This document shows, piece after piece, positions 23,007 through 32,119 of a DNA stretch of 64,000 nucleotides. Numbering within the stretch: position 1 is the first letter of the stretch; each line of letters opens with the position of its first letter. The stretch comes from Myxococcota bacterium (GTDB taxonomy: Bacteria; Myxococcota_A; UBA796; CAJQPC01), in the NCBI GenBank assembly GCA_023150775.1, contig JAKLKE010000004.1, forward strand, positions 1-64,000. Reading direction: 5' to 3'. Both the position numbers and the translations under genes were made by a program. The notes under the pieces are model-generated. The model was not told where the DNA came from. It did no database searches and saw only the letters and a list, made by a program, of their open reading frames with translations.

Positions 23007-23846
23007 CTACGGGAAGAGCGAGCTCGTGTAGAGCCCGAAGTAGCCGGGGCTGGACAACAGCGAGGGGTACGGGAGCTCCACCGCCTCGTCCATGCCGTCG
23101 TAGGGCGACAGGTTGCCCTCGTCATCCACGACGACCTCCATGTCGTCGTCGGTCACATAGGCGACGGTGTAGTTCAGGGCGACGGTCTCGAGGGTGCTGC
23201 TTCCATCAAAAGGCATGGACAGATAGCCCGTGAAGAGGTAGGGCCGGCCCTCGGTCTCAAAATCGGCGCCTTCGCGGTCGAAGGCCTCGATCAGCTTGGT
23301 CTCCAGGTCGCCCTCCTCCAGAGGGCCGTAACCGATGCCGAACGACAACGACTCGATGGCCTCGATCGGGTTTCCGTCGAGGCCGTACCGCAGGGGGTAG
23401 AAGTTCTCGCAGGTGGTGGTGCCCCCCACCAACGAGACCTGGTTGCCGTACCAGGCGTTCTCGACGCGAAGGTCGAAGGGCTCCCCGAAGGAGAGCAGGC
23501 CGGTGTAGGTGCAGGTGTACTCTTCGTCATACGCCTCGAAGTACGCCTCCTCTACGAACTTGAGCTGCGCGTACGCAGGGTACGCCGTCGTGTCGTCTGG
23601 GAAGTAGTAGTCGGTCGGGCCGAACCCGTCGTAGCCCATGTAGATCGACACGAAGACGACGTAGTCCTCGAAGTAGGCGGGCTCGGTGTCGGTGTCGCTG
23701 TCCGAGTCGGTGTCGGTGTCCGCGTCGCCTTCGGTCTCGCTGGTGTCGGTCCCCGCGTCCGAGCCTTTGTCACCCGCGCAGCCGGGGCCCATCACCACAA
23801 GCGCGCCAAGACCCAGGGCCGCCGTGAGGTTCATCATCCGCGTCAT
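23007..23846 (-). CDS. Lipoprotein with Asp/Thr/Ser-rich linker, paralogue of the downstream gene
   Basis: A 279-residue lipoprotein starting at ATG 23846, which has GGAGGAGAG directly before it; an in-frame ATG at 23873 lacks a ribosome site. Lipobox region GALVVMGPGC, linker GDADTDTDSDSDTDTE, then a beta-rich domain with VSIYMGYDGFGPTDYYFP, YTCTYTGLLSFG, TTCENFYPLRYG and ESLSFGIGYGPLEEGD. The Gly/Tyr/Asp-rich composition suggests an extracellular beta-sandwich. It has its own terminator downstream. Confidence 0.7.
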   Translation of the reverse strand: MTRMMNLTAALGLGALVVMGPGCAGDKGSDAGTDTSETEGDADTDTDSDSDTDTEPAYFEDYVVFVSIYMGYDGFGPTDYYFPDDTTAYPAYAQLKFVEEAYFEAYDEEYTCTYTGLLSFGEPFDLRVENAWYGNQVSLVGGTTTCENFYPLRYGLDGNPIEAIESLSFGIGYGPLEEGDLETKLIEAFDREGADFETEGRPYLFTGYLSMPFDGSSTLETVALNYTVAYVTDDDMEVVVDDEGNLSPYDGMDEAVELPYPSLLSSPGYFGLYTSSLFP

Positions 23847-24009
23847 CTCTCCTCCTGCTGTGTTCAGGTTCATGGCGGAGGTCTTCTGGCCCTCGGGCCT
23901 GTTAACGACCGCATCCCGTCATCCTAACGCCAAGGACGGGGGGATGGTGCGCCGCTGAGGCGCCAAGGTGGCGCAACCCGCCGATCCGCCGCTTGGGGAG
24001 GATCGCCGC

Positions 24010-25500
24010 CTAGCCCGTCAGGCGCGCGATGAGCAGCACCAAGGCCAGGCCGAGGGCCGCCATGAGCAGAGCCACGAGGATGAGCCCCGGCAAGAGCCGC
24101 ACCGTCGGGCTGGCCTCGTCGTTGGCGGCGACGGGGGCCTTGGGGCTCACCTTCGCCGCGCGGCGTGGGGGCGGGGTTGGGGATCCGCTGGGTGAGGGCC
24201 GCGACGACGGCGGCGGCGCGCGGGAGGCCATCGTCGCTGGGGTCGGCGCCGGGGAGAGGCCGGGGGCGGAGGCGCTCGACGGAGCGGGCGGCGGCGGCGG
24301 CGCGAGGGGCACGATGGGCTTGTGCACGACCTCGACGGGGCGCGTCGGGGCGGGCGCGTCCTCGGCGACGTCGGGCTCGACCTCCCGGCGGGTCATCACG
24401 ATGAGGTCGGCGTCCTCCTCCTCAAGCTCCGCGGCGTCGTCGGCGACGGCGGGCCGGGCGGCGGCCTCGCTCATGCCCATAGACGCCTGGTACTCGCGCA
24501 GGTTGAGGGTCTCGCGCAGGTTGTAGCCCTGCTCTTCTTTGAGCCGGTGGCCCGAGGCCGGAGGAGCCCCCGGCGCGCCGCCGTCTTGGCGGATCACGAG
24601 CATGATCTGGGTGTCGCCGTCTCGGGTGGCGGCGCCGTCGTCGCCGTCGCCGTTGACCTCGGCCTCGTGGCGCTGGGCGCGCTCGACGTCGGCCATGATC
24701 GAGACGCTGGTGTGCTCCTCGGCGGTGTCGGTGTCTACGGTCGGGTCGTCTTGGCGGCGGAAGAGCGTCGGGAAGGCGCCCAAGGCGGACTCGTCGTGGC
24801 CGCCGCCGTCGCGCAGGCCGAAGGGCAGAGACTCCGTCGTCTCGCGGGTGTCGTCGTCGGGGGGCATCGTGGCGCCGGGGGCCAAGACCCGCGCCAGATC
24901 CATCGGGTCGCCCTGCTCTTTGGCGTGCTCCCCGCCGATGCCCCACAAGAGGGACTCGATGCGCTCTTTGTCTTGATCGGGCAGGCGGCGCAGGCGCTCC
25001 AAGATCGCCTTCGCGCGTAAGAACGACCCGGCGGCGATGAAACGTTCGGCGAGCACGAGCTGATCGGCGGGGGTGCCGGTGCGCTCGATCTCCCGGGCGT
25101 TGGGGTCGGGCTGGAGCGGCGGGGCCTCGGCCTGGACCTCTAGCTCCGCGAGGCCGGGCAGCTCAGCGCCCAGCTCACGGAGGCGGCCCAGGGGCTTGCG
25201 GGCGCGCACCGGCCAGCCGCGCTGGATGTGCAGCTCCGCGAGGAGCACGAGCATCTCGACGTCGTCGGGGTCGCGGGTGGCGAGCTCGGTGAGGCGCAGG
25301 TTCACCCGGTCCATGAGCCGCAGGCGCAACAGCGCCCGGGCCTGAGCGATGAGCCCATAGCGGGTAGGCTCCCCAGCGTTCACCCACCGCTCGACGAGGC
25401 GCACGATCCCGACGTCGTCACCGCGCGACTCTAGGTCGGCGATGACACGGTCGAGGTAGTCGTCTTGGCTGGAGCGCGCGGGTGCTCCGTTGGCCGGCAT
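24010..25500 (-). CDS. Tail-anchored TPR-like protein
   Basis: A 496-residue cytoplasmic protein fixed to the membrane by one C-terminal helix (LLPGLILVALLMAALGLALV). Residues ~10-200 are helical repeats of TPR or HEAT type (VIADLESRGDDVGIVRLVER, ARALLRLRLMDRVNLRLTEL, LVLAERFIAAGSFLRAKAIL). A long acidic and then Pro/Ala-rich linker follows. ATG 25500 is preferred because GGAGG lies five bases before it. It resembles myxobacterial scaffold proteins of unknown role. No close neighbour suggests a pathway. Confidence 0.7.
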   Translation of the reverse strand: MPANGAPARSSQDDYLDRVIADLESRGDDVGIVRLVERWVNAGEPTRYGLIAQARALLRLRLMDRVNLRLTELATRDPDDVEMLVLLAELHIQRGWPVRARKPLGRLRELGAELPGLAELEVQAEAPPLQPDPNAREIERTGTPADQLVLAERFIAAGSFLRAKAILERLRRLPDQDKERIESLLWGIGGEHAKEQGDPMDLARVLAPGATMPPDDDTRETTESLPFGLRDGGGHDESALGAFPTLFRRQDDPTVDTDTAEEHTSVSIMADVERAQRHEAEVNGDGDDGAATRDGDTQIMLVIRQDGGAPGAPPASGHRLKEEQGYNLRETLNLREYQASMGMSEAAARPAVADDAAELEEEDADLIVMTRREVEPDVAEDAPAPTRPVEVVHKPIVPLAPPPPPAPSSASAPGLSPAPTPATMASRAPPPSSRPSPSGSPTPPPRRAAKVSPKAPVAANDEASPTVRLLPGLILVALLMAALGLALVLLIARLTG

Positions 25501-25610
25501 CTTGACCTCCGCGCGGCATTGTAGCAGAAGTGCCAGGACGCAAACACCCACCGGAGCCCGGGGCCCGGTGGGTGCGCGCGCTGGCGAGGGTCAGGGTTGA
25601 GCGGCCTGGA

Positions 25611-26576
25611 TCAGCCGATCACCGCCTCAAACTCTCTCTGGAGCGCCGGGCAGATCGTGAACAGGTCGTCCACGATGCCATAGCTGCTGTGCTGGAAGAT
25701 CGGCGCCTCGGGATCCTTGTTGATCGAGACGATCACCTTGGAGGTGCGCATCCCGGCGAGGTGCTGGATCGCGCCGGAGATGCCCACGGCGATGTACAGC
25801 GTGGGGTTGACGACCTTGCCGGTCTGACCGACCTGGTGGGAGTGCGGGGCGTAGCCCGCGTCCACCGCCGCGCGGCTCGCGCCCGGGGTCGCGCGCAGGG
25901 CGGCGGCCAGGGGGCGAATCACGCTGTCGTAGCCCTCGACGGACTTCACCGAGCGGCCGCCGGAGACGATGCGGTCGGCCTCGGTGAGGTCCACCGTCGC
26001 CTGGGCGCTCTTACGAACCTCGACCACCTGGGTCTTGAGGTCCGCGGCGCTCACGCCAGCGTCCACGGCCACCACCGAGGCCGCGCCGCCGCCGGTGGGG
26101 TTCACGGCGAAGGAGTTGGGGCGCACGGTGAACAGGCCCACGGCGGACTTCACCTTGGCCGTGGCGATGACCTTGCCCGCGTAGACCGGGCGACGGGCGA
26201 CGACCTGGCCGCCGACGTTCGAGAGGTCCGTGACCTCGGTGACCGCGCCAGCGCCGATGCGGGCGCCGAGGCGGGGGAAGAGGTCTTTGCCGATCGGGGA
26301 CGCCGCGCCGAGCACGACGGCGGGGCTCACCTTGGCGATCACCGCGGCGAGGGCCTTCACCCAAGCGTCGGTGGAGTAGGCGCCGAAGGCGTCGCCGTTG
26401 ACGGTGTAGACCGTCGCGGCGCCGTGACGGCCAGCCTCGGCGCCATCGACGCTGCCGCCGATCACGACCGCGCTGACCTCACCACCCAAGGTGGCGGCCT
26501 TGCTCAAAAGCTCGAGGGCGGTCTTCTTCAGCTTGCCGCCGTCGGTCTCACAGAACACCAGAATTCCAGAGCTCAT
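25611..26576 (-). CDS. etfA: Electron transfer flavoprotein, alpha subunit
   Basis: EtfA binds FAD and, with EtfB, carries electrons from acyl-CoA dehydrogenases to the respiratory chain. The 321-residue protein has the C-terminal FAD domain signature: [13 protein letters not shown], then [40 protein letters not shown] and GAIQHLAGM, followed by [21 protein letters not shown] consensus AGGAGG precedes the start. It lies 91 bases after etfB. Confidence 0.95.
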   Translation of the reverse strand: MSSGILVFCETDGGKLKKTALELLSKAATLGGEVSAVVIGGSVDGAEAGRHGAATVYTVNGDAFGAYSTDAWVKALAAVIAKVSPAVVLGAASPIGKDLFPRLGARIGAGAVTEVTDLSNVGGQVVARRPVYAGKVIATAKVKSAVGLFTVRPNSFAVNPTGGGAASVVAVDAGVSAADLKTQVVEVRKSAQATVDLTEADRIVSGGRSVKSVEGYDSVIRPLAAALRATPGASRAAVDAGYAPHSHQVGQTGKVVNPTLYIAVGISGAIQHLAGMRTSKVIVSINKDPEAPIFQHSSYGIVDDLFTICPALQREFEAVIG

Positions 26577-26667
26577 CGGTTGTTCCTCCTGTTGAGGAGC
26601 GCGTCGGCCTTCAGGCCACGCGACACGAAGGGGTTACCACGAGGGAAAAACGAGGGGGACGAGCCGA

Positions 26668-27462
26668 TCAGATGACCTTGGCCTCGTCGCGGAGCAGGCG
26701 GACGAGCTCCTTGACCTTGGCCTCGGGCGTGGCGCCCTGGATGATCTTGCCCGAGGGCCGGGGCGGCGGCAGCTCAAGGCCGGACTCCTCGACCAGCGCG
26801 CCCGCGGCGCCCACCTGGCCCGCGGAGAGCCCGAGGTCGGCGACGGACTTGGCGGCGATGGCGATCTTCTTCGCGGCCATGATGCCCTTGAGGTTCGCGA
26901 AGCGGGGAGTGTTCAGGCCCTTGTCGCAGGTGATGACCGCGGGCACCGAGGTGGAGACGACCTCGATGAAGCCGCCGCCGGCGTTGCGCTCGGCGGTGAT
27001 CTTGCCGCCGTCCACGGAGAATCCCGTGACCACGGAGACCTGGGGCCAGCCGAGGAGCTCAGCGACCATGCCGGGCACGGCGGCGCTGTCGGTGTCGATG
27101 GCCTGCTTGCCGGCGAAGATCAGCTCAACACCGGCGGACTTGGCGGCGGCGGCCAAGGCGCGGGCCTTGCCCAAGGCGTCGGAGCCGGCGAGCGCCGGGT
27201 CGTCTACGCGGATCGCCTCGGTGGCGCCGCGGGCCAAGGCGTCACGGACGCGGGCCTCGGCGTCGGCGCCGCCGACGGTGATCACCACGACGCCCGTGGC
27301 TTTGCCAGCGTCTTTGAGCTGGATCGCCGCCTCTAAGGCGAACTCATCGTAGGGGTTGATCTCCCACTTGACGTCGGCGGTCAGGACGCCGGTCTTGTCG
27401 GGGTTGATCTTGATGATGGTGTCCGAAGCGGGGACCTGCTTGAGCAGTACACCGACTTTCAT
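26668..27462 (-). CDS. etfB: Electron transfer flavoprotein, beta subunit
   Basis: EtfB pairs with EtfA and binds AMP. The 264 residues show the family signature: MKVGVLLKQVPASDTIIKI, WEINPYDEFALEAAIQLKD, LIFAGKQAIDTDSAAVPGM, AELLGWPQV and VITCDKGLNTPRF. It has a GGAGG site. Upstream, on the same strand, is a FadR-type TetR gene whose operator precedes it, which suggests that etfBA and the regulator respond together to acyl-CoA levels. Confidence 0.95.
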   Translation of the reverse strand: MKVGVLLKQVPASDTIIKINPDKTGVLTADVKWEINPYDEFALEAAIQLKDAGKATGVVVITVGGADAEARVRDALARGATEAIRVDDPALAGSDALGKARALAAAAKSAGVELIFAGKQAIDTDSAAVPGMVAELLGWPQVSVVTGFSVDGGKITAERNAGGGFIEVVSTSVPAVITCDKGLNTPRFANLKGIMAAKKIAIAAKSVADLGLSAGQVGAAGALVEESGLELPPPRPSGKIIQGATPEAKVKELVRLLRDEAKVI

Positions 27463-27514
27463 GCGCCCTCCAGGGGGACCGGGGTGAGTGGGGAGTGTCG
27501 GGGGGAACGAGGCG

Positions 27515-28129
27515 TCAACGAGGAGAGGCGGCCGGGGTCGCCATGCCGCGCAGGAAGATGTCTGCCACCTGTTCAGCCGCGGCGTCGGGAGAGATGCGCT
27601 CGCGGCGGCTCAGGACGTACTGCTGGCCAAGCTCATCGAGGGCCCCGAAGAAGGCCCACTTGGCGAGGAAGGGGTCTACGTCGGCGCGCATGACCCCACG
27701 GGACTGGCCTTCACGCACGATCTGCTCGAACACCCGCAGGTAGTCCCAGAGCTTCTCGGGGCGGTAGTCCTTGAGGAACTTGTGCGAGAGCCGAAGCTCG
27801 ACCTGGAGCACTTCAGCGACGGCGCGGTGGCGGCGCACGCTGTCGAAGTGGAAACGTGCGAACACCCGCACCCGCTCCAGGGGGCAATCGACCCCGTCCA
27901 GCGCGGCGAGCAGGCCCACACGCAGAAACTCCATCTTCTCTTCGAAGATGGAGAGGAGCAGGTGCTCTTTGTTGTCGAAGTAGAGGTAGATGGTGCCATC
28001 GGCCACGCCAGCGGCCCGCGCCACGTCGCTGATGCGCGCGGCGTGAAAGCCTTTCTGGGCGAACACCTCGATGGCCGCCTCGACGATGGCCTCGCGCTTG
28101 TCGCCTTTGCGGCTGGCCTTCTCGCTCAC
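27515..28129 (-). CDS. TetR-family regulator of the FadR (YsiA) type
   Basis: A 204-residue regulator with the helix-turn-helix FHAARISDVARAAGVADGTI and the C-terminal features of fatty-acid-responsive TetR proteins (FEEKMEFLRVGLLAAL, VLQVELRLSHKFLKDY). The start is GTG 28129. A palindrome close to the Bacillus FadR site lies just upstream, and etfBA follow downstream 52 bases later. Together these make an acyl-CoA-responsive repressor of fatty-acid breakdown genes the best reading. Confidence 0.85.
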   Translation of the reverse strand: MSEKASRKGDKREAIVEAAIEVFAQKGFHAARISDVARAAGVADGTIYLYFDNKEHLLLSIFEEKMEFLRVGLLAALDGVDCPLERVRVFARFHFDSVRRHRAVAEVLQVELRLSHKFLKDYRPEKLWDYLRVFEQIVREGQSRGVMRADVDPFLAKWAFFGALDELGQQYVLSRRERISPDAAAEQVADIFLRGMATPAASPR

Positions 28130-28143
28130 CTTCGACCCGGGAA

Positions 28144-28161
28144 TGAATGAAGATTCATTCG
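28144..28161. promoter_or_regulatory. FadR-type operator
   Basis: TGAATGA AGAT TCATTCG. Thirteen of the 14 half-site bases match the known Bacillus subtilis FadR half-sites (TGAATGA...TCATTCA). The eight-base arms of GAATGAAT-GAAG-ATTCATTC at 28141-28160 are also perfectly symmetrical. It lies 15 bases upstream of the GTG start of the regulator gene. Confidence 0.75.
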
Positions 28162-28234
28162 GTTAGCCCATGCGGGTCCAGGGGGCAAGCGGAAGGCGCG
28201 TGACCGAGCGCAGGAGACGGGCCCTCAAGGCCGC

Positions 28235-28927
28235 TCAGCCGCGCTTCTTGAGCCAGGCCGTGACCGCGTCGGCGACGTTGAGGTCTCCGGCGGCCTTCCA
28301 GTCGGCCATGAACGCGGCGTCACCCTTCTCGGTGAGCGGGTGCTGGAACAGGCGCTTGAGCACGTTGTGCGGGATCGTCGCCACATGGGCGCCGGCCTGG
28401 GCGGCCTGGGCGACGTGCAGCGGGTGGCGGATCGAGGCGGCGAGCACCTCGGTCTGCAGGTCGGGGAAGTTGGCGAAGAGCTCGACGATGTCGGTGATGA
28501 GCTCCATGCCGTCGGTGCCGAGGTCGTCCACGCGCCCGACGAAGGGCGAGACGTAGGTGGCCCCGGCCTTCGCCGCCAAGAGCGCCTGGGTGGCCGAGAA
28601 ACACAGGGTCACGTTCACCCGGATGCCCTGGCGCGAGAGCCGGGAGGTGGCGGTGATGCCGGCCTCGGTGAGCGGCACCTTCACCACGACGTTTCGGTGA
28701 ACCTGGGCGAGCAGCTCACCCTGGCGCACCATGTCGTCCGCAGACTTCGCGACGACTTCAGCGGAGACCGGGCCGTCGACGAGCTCACAGATCTCGAAGA
28801 TCGTCTCGACGAAGTCTCGGCCCTCTTTGGTGATCAGCGAGGGGTTCGTGGTGACGCCGTCGATGATGCCCCAGGCGTAAGCCTCGCGGATCTGATCGAT
28901 GTTGGCGGTGTCGATGAAGAACTTCAT
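28235..28927 (-). CDS. tal: Transaldolase, short TalC/FSA subfamily
   Basis: The enzyme moves dihydroxyacetone units between sugar phosphates in the pentose phosphate pathway. The 230-residue protein is a TIM barrel with [37 protein letters not shown], the Schiff-base Lys in [39 protein letters not shown] and [14 protein letters not shown]. The start overlaps the folK stop (ATGA), which fixes ATG 28927; the longer frame to 29581 is a false extension through folK. Confidence 0.95.
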   Translation of the reverse strand: MKFFIDTANIDQIREAYAWGIIDGVTTNPSLITKEGRDFVETIFEICELVDGPVSAEVVAKSADDMVRQGELLAQVHRNVVVKVPLTEAGITATSRLSRQGIRVNVTLCFSATQALLAAKAGATYVSPFVGRVDDLGTDGMELITDIVELFANFPDLQTEVLAASIRHPLHVAQAAQAGAHVATIPHNVLKRLFQHPLTEKGDAAFMADWKAAGDLNVADAVTAWLKKRG

Positions 28928-29532
28928 GGTGGGCTTCCCGGCGACATGGGGCTTGGAGCGGCGCCGCGCGGGCGCAGGGCGATGGGATACACCGGCTCCG
29001 GGCGGATCGCAAGCGCGCTTGGGTGAGGGTTCGGCAACACCCCGACCCGAGAGAGGCCGGGCAGGGGGCCGTCGGGCTGGAGCCGGGCATACGGCAGGCC
29101 GGTGGCGGGGTCGCGGGCCTCGGGCAGCACGTCGAGGAGCGGCCGCCAGGCGAAGGGGCGCTCGGTCAACAGCGGGTGCGGCACCTTGAGGAGGGCGAGG
29201 TCGAGGGCCATGGCATCCGTCCAGAGGAGGTCCAGATCGAGGGTGCGATCCGACCAGCGCAGCTTGCGGCGGCGCCCAAATCGGGCTTCCAACCCTTGAC
29301 ATGCCGCGAGGAGCGCCAAGGGGCCGAGGGTGGACTGAATGAGCGCCGCGCCGTTGAGAAAACGCCCCCGGGCGACGCCGCCCGCCGGAGGGCTCTCGTA
29401 CAGGCCGCTCGTGCGCAGGAGCCGCAGGCCGGGCAAGGTGTCCAAGGCGTAGAGCGCGGCGGTGAGGGTGGTGAGGCGGTCCCCTTGGCTGGCGCCGAGG
29501 CCGATCACCCACAGCCAGTCGGGGCGGCTCAC
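28924..29532 (-). CDS. folK: 2-amino-4-hydroxy-6-hydroxymethyldihydropteridine pyrophosphokinase
   Basis: HPPK adds pyrophosphate to 6-hydroxymethyl-dihydropterin in folate synthesis. The 202-residue protein has [57 protein letters not shown] followed by DLLW, and [19 protein letters not shown], all signature segments. The C-terminal ~40 residues are Pro/Arg-rich and beyond the usual family end. It overlaps both neighbours by four bases. Confidence 0.92.
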   Translation of the reverse strand: MSRPDWLWVIGLGASQGDRLTTLTAALYALDTLPGLRLLRTSGLYESPPAGGVARGRFLNGAALIQSTLGPLALLAACQGLEARFGRRRKLRWSDRTLDLDLLWTDAMALDLALLKVPHPLLTERPFAWRPLLDVLPEARDPATGLPYARLQPDGPLPGLSRVGVLPNPHPSALAIRPEPVYPIALRPRGAAPSPMSPGSPP

Positions 29533-30449
29533 GGGCTGGGCGTCCCGATCGGCGCGGCGCGCGCCAGCATGTCCCGCTCATACCGCAGGGCCTGCTCCTG
29601 CTCTTGGGCGGCGCGCACGGACGACTTGATCTTGCCGTCGATGTCTACGATCCAGCCTCCGCCGAGGGGATCCGGGGGCTCGGCGGTGAGCTTGCCCGCG
29701 CGCAGCAGCTCCTCCACGCCCCGCGTGGGGCGGCCCCGCTCGGCGGCGAGGGCCTCGGCCAGCTCGTTGAGGCGCTCGGCGTACTCGTCGTGGGTCAAGG
29801 AGGCGAGGCGGCGCTCAAGCTCCACCCGAAGATCCGGGTCGTCGGTGAGCTTCAGCTCGTCCTGTAAGAAGCGAATCGCCTGGGGGCGCTCTTTCTGCTC
29901 TTGGCGGAAGGCCACGGCGGCGACGGCGTACCACTCCGGGGCCCCCGGGCGGCGCGCGGCCTCAGCGACCCAGCGCGCGGACTCCTCGCGGTCGCCGCCG
30001 TTCAAATAGAGGTTCATGCCCACCGAGAACGGGAAGAAGGGATCGTTGGGCAGGTTCTCCGAGCCGAGCTTCATCACCGCCGTGGAGCCGTCGTAGTCGC
30101 CGAGCACACGCAGCATCACCCCGCCGTAAAAGTACGGCGTGCGCCAGCGGGGGTCGATCTGGCAGATGCCGAGCACCGTGCGAGAGAGCCACTCCACCCA
30201 GGCCCGGTCGCCGGTGGTGTTCCAGCGCTCTCCAAACGCGAGCACCGAGCGCACCCAGAGGATGTCGGCGACATGAACCGAGTGGTCCAGCGACGCGATC
30301 CGAACGCTCTCGGCGTCGGGGATAAACAGCAGCTCGTGGTTGACGTTGACGTCGCGGCGCTGGGCGTCGACCTGCCGCTGGCTCGTGTGGGCCAGGGCCG
30401 CGCCGCTGAGAAACGTGATGCTGAGCGTGAGGGCCTGTGCGCGGGTCAT
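29529..30449 (-). CDS. Secreted or anchored TPR-like protein
   Basis: A 306-residue protein with an N-terminal hydrophobic segment ([15 protein letters not shown]), either a signal peptide or an anchor. The body has helical repeats ([79 protein letters not shown]), consistent with TPR. It is coupled by four-base overlaps to a GT-C gene upstream and folK downstream. Similar small TPR proteins sit next to TMTC-like genes, so a role with the glycosyltransferases is possible but unproven. Confidence 0.65.
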   Translation of the reverse strand: MTRAQALTLSITFLSGAALAHTSQRQVDAQRRDVNVNHELLFIPDAESVRIASLDHSVHVADILWVRSVLAFGERWNTTGDRAWVEWLSRTVLGICQIDPRWRTPYFYGGVMLRVLGDYDGSTAVMKLGSENLPNDPFFPFSVGMNLYLNGGDREESARWVAEAARRPGAPEWYAVAAVAFRQEQKERPQAIRFLQDELKLTDDPDLRVELERRLASLTHDEYAERLNELAEALAAERGRPTRGVEELLRAGKLTAEPPDPLGGGWIVDIDGKIKSSVRAAQEQEQALRYERDMLARAAPIGTPSP

Positions 30450-32119
30450 GGCGTCATTGTAGCGGGTTCTGGGGCGGTGAAGCGGGCCGCCGCGTCGAGG
30501 AGCCGGGCGGCGTGCTCGTCAAACTCTTGAGGACTCACCCCGGCGGCGGCGGCGCGGCGTGTCGTGTAGCCGACCTCGTCTCCGGCCTGGCGCGCGGCGG
30601 CGGCGCGCACGAGGTTCAGCGTGGGATCGGTCAGGTTCTCGCTCCGCTCCGCCCGGGCCAGGGCCTCGTCCCAGCGCCCGACATGGGCCAAGATGAGCCC
30701 CTGGAGCCCCAGCATCACGTCGTCTTGGGGGCAGCGCGCCGCGTCAGCGAGGGCCACGGCCTCCACCGCCTTGTCGATGTACCCATACCGAAGTGGGCAG
30801 CGCAGCGCGTTCTCGCAGACGGTGGTGTAGGGTGGGTCGTCTTGGAGCGCCGCAGCAAACAAGGAGCACGCCCGGGGGCCGTCGCCCCGGTTGTTGAGCT
30901 CGTGAGCGACGGCGGCCTGGGTGTAGCCGTTGACCTCGTGACCTAAGGCCGAGGCCCAAAGCTCTAAGCCCGACTGCCAGTCTGGCAGGCGCTGGTGTAG
31001 GGTCAAGATGCTCACGAGCGCGAAGGCCGGGGCGAAGATTAAGGCCCGACCGCGTAAGCTCAGGGCCAAGGCCAAGGCGACGCCGCCCAGGGGCGCGTAG
31101 AGATATCGTTCGCCCATCTGGCCGCGCAGGGCGATGGCAGCGAGGCTCGGCGCGAAGGACAGCCCGGCGAAGGCGAGGCCCGCCAAGGCCAGACGCCCAC
31201 CCCGAAGGACGAGGGCGACGGCGCCGCCGAGGCTAAGGCCGAGGCCCAAGATGACCTTCCACAGCGGAGGGCTGAGGTACTCCAGGGTGTCCCCGGTGGT
31301 CAGCGGCCAAGGCCACAAGAGCTTGAGGGAATAATGCGCGCCGAGGGCCGGCAGCTGATCCAGCAGATAACGCCAGTGGCTCCAGTCCGGCGTGGTGGCC
31401 GGGTCGATGCCGGCGGCAGTGCGCAGGCCGATCCAGAACAGCGCCCCGAGGGCCAAGGCCAGGTAGCGCGGCCAGCCCCGAGGCCGCCCAAAACGCGCCA
31501 AGTCCAAGGCCAGCACCAGCCCGCCGACGAACAGCCCGCTCTCTTTGGACAGCGCCGCCGCCGCCGCCGCGAGGCCGCCGCCGAGGAGCGCGCACCGGCT
31601 CGGCCGCTCCTCCCACAACAAGCTCGCCGCCAAGAACGTGAAGGTGGCGACCATGAGGTCGTTTCGTGCGGCGATGAAGGCCACGGCCTCGGACTGCGCG
31701 GGGTGGAGCGCGAACACCGTCGCCCCGGCCAAGGCCGACCAAGGCGGCGCGGCCTTCTTGAGCAAGGAGAGCAGGCTCATCGTCGCCGCGAGGTGCCAGG
31801 CCAAGGAGTGCAGGTGGTGCCCAGCGGCGGAGAGCCCCCACAGCGCCCGGTCCAAGGTGAGGCTCATCAACATCAGCGGCCGAAAATAGCCGGAGTTAAT
31901 GCCGACGCTGGAGACCTCCCAGAGATCTACAGTGAACATCTGGGGCAGGTTTCGCCAGTCCCCGGTGATCGTGTTGCGCACGACCAAGGGCTCGTCATCC
32001 CAGACGAAGCCCGCCAGCGCCAAGGCGCCATAGGCCGCGACGGTGAGCAGCGCCAAGGTGAGGGTGAGGGCGGTGGGTGAGACGAGCAATGGCTCGGTCG
32101 GACTCTCGGGAGGCGTCAT
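30446..32119 (-). CDS. TMTC-like GT-C membrane glycosyltransferase with TPR tail (copy 2)
   Basis: A 557-residue protein with about 11 membrane helices and a soluble C-terminal helical tail. Motifs of polyprenol-dependent GT-C enzymes of the TMTC/DUF1736 type: AGFVWDDEPLVVRNTITGDW (acidic pair in the first loop), GYFRPLMLMSL, HHLHSLAWHL, FALHPAQSEAVAFIAARNDL and GERYLYAPLGG. The tail has TPR-like repeats (GRWDEALARAERSENL). It is a clear paralogue of the next gene upstream and overlaps it by four bases. Substrate unknown. Confidence 0.8.
   Translation of the reverse strand: MTPPESPTEPLLVSPTALTLTLALLTVAAYGALALAGFVWDDEPLVVRNTITGDWRNLPQMFTVDLWEVSSVGINSGYFRPLMLMSLTLDRALWGLSAAGHHLHSLAWHLAATMSLLSLLKKAAPPWSALAGATVFALHPAQSEAVAFIAARNDLMVATFTFLAASLLWEERPSRCALLGGGLAAAAAALSKESGLFVGGLVLALDLARFGRPRGWPRYLALALGALFWIGLRTAAGIDPATTPDWSHWRYLLDQLPALGAHYSLKLLWPWPLTTGDTLEYLSPPLWKVILGLGLSLGGAVALVLRGGRLALAGLAFAGLSFAPSLAAIALRGQMGERYLYAPLGGVALALALSLRGRALIFAPAFALVSILTLHQRLPDWQSGLELWASALGHEVNGYTQAAVAHELNNRGDGPRACSLFAAALQDDPPYTTVCENALRCPLRYGYIDKAVEAVALADAARCPQDDVMLGLQGLILAHVGRWDEALARAERSENLTDPTLNLVRAAAARQAGDEVGYTTRRAAAAGVSPQEFDEHAARLLDAAARFTAPEPATMTP

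Noticed and set aside
28235-29581. 448-residue frame ending in transaldolase
   Set aside because: The N-terminal 218 residues are an out-of-frame reading of folK; the transaldolase starts at 28927.
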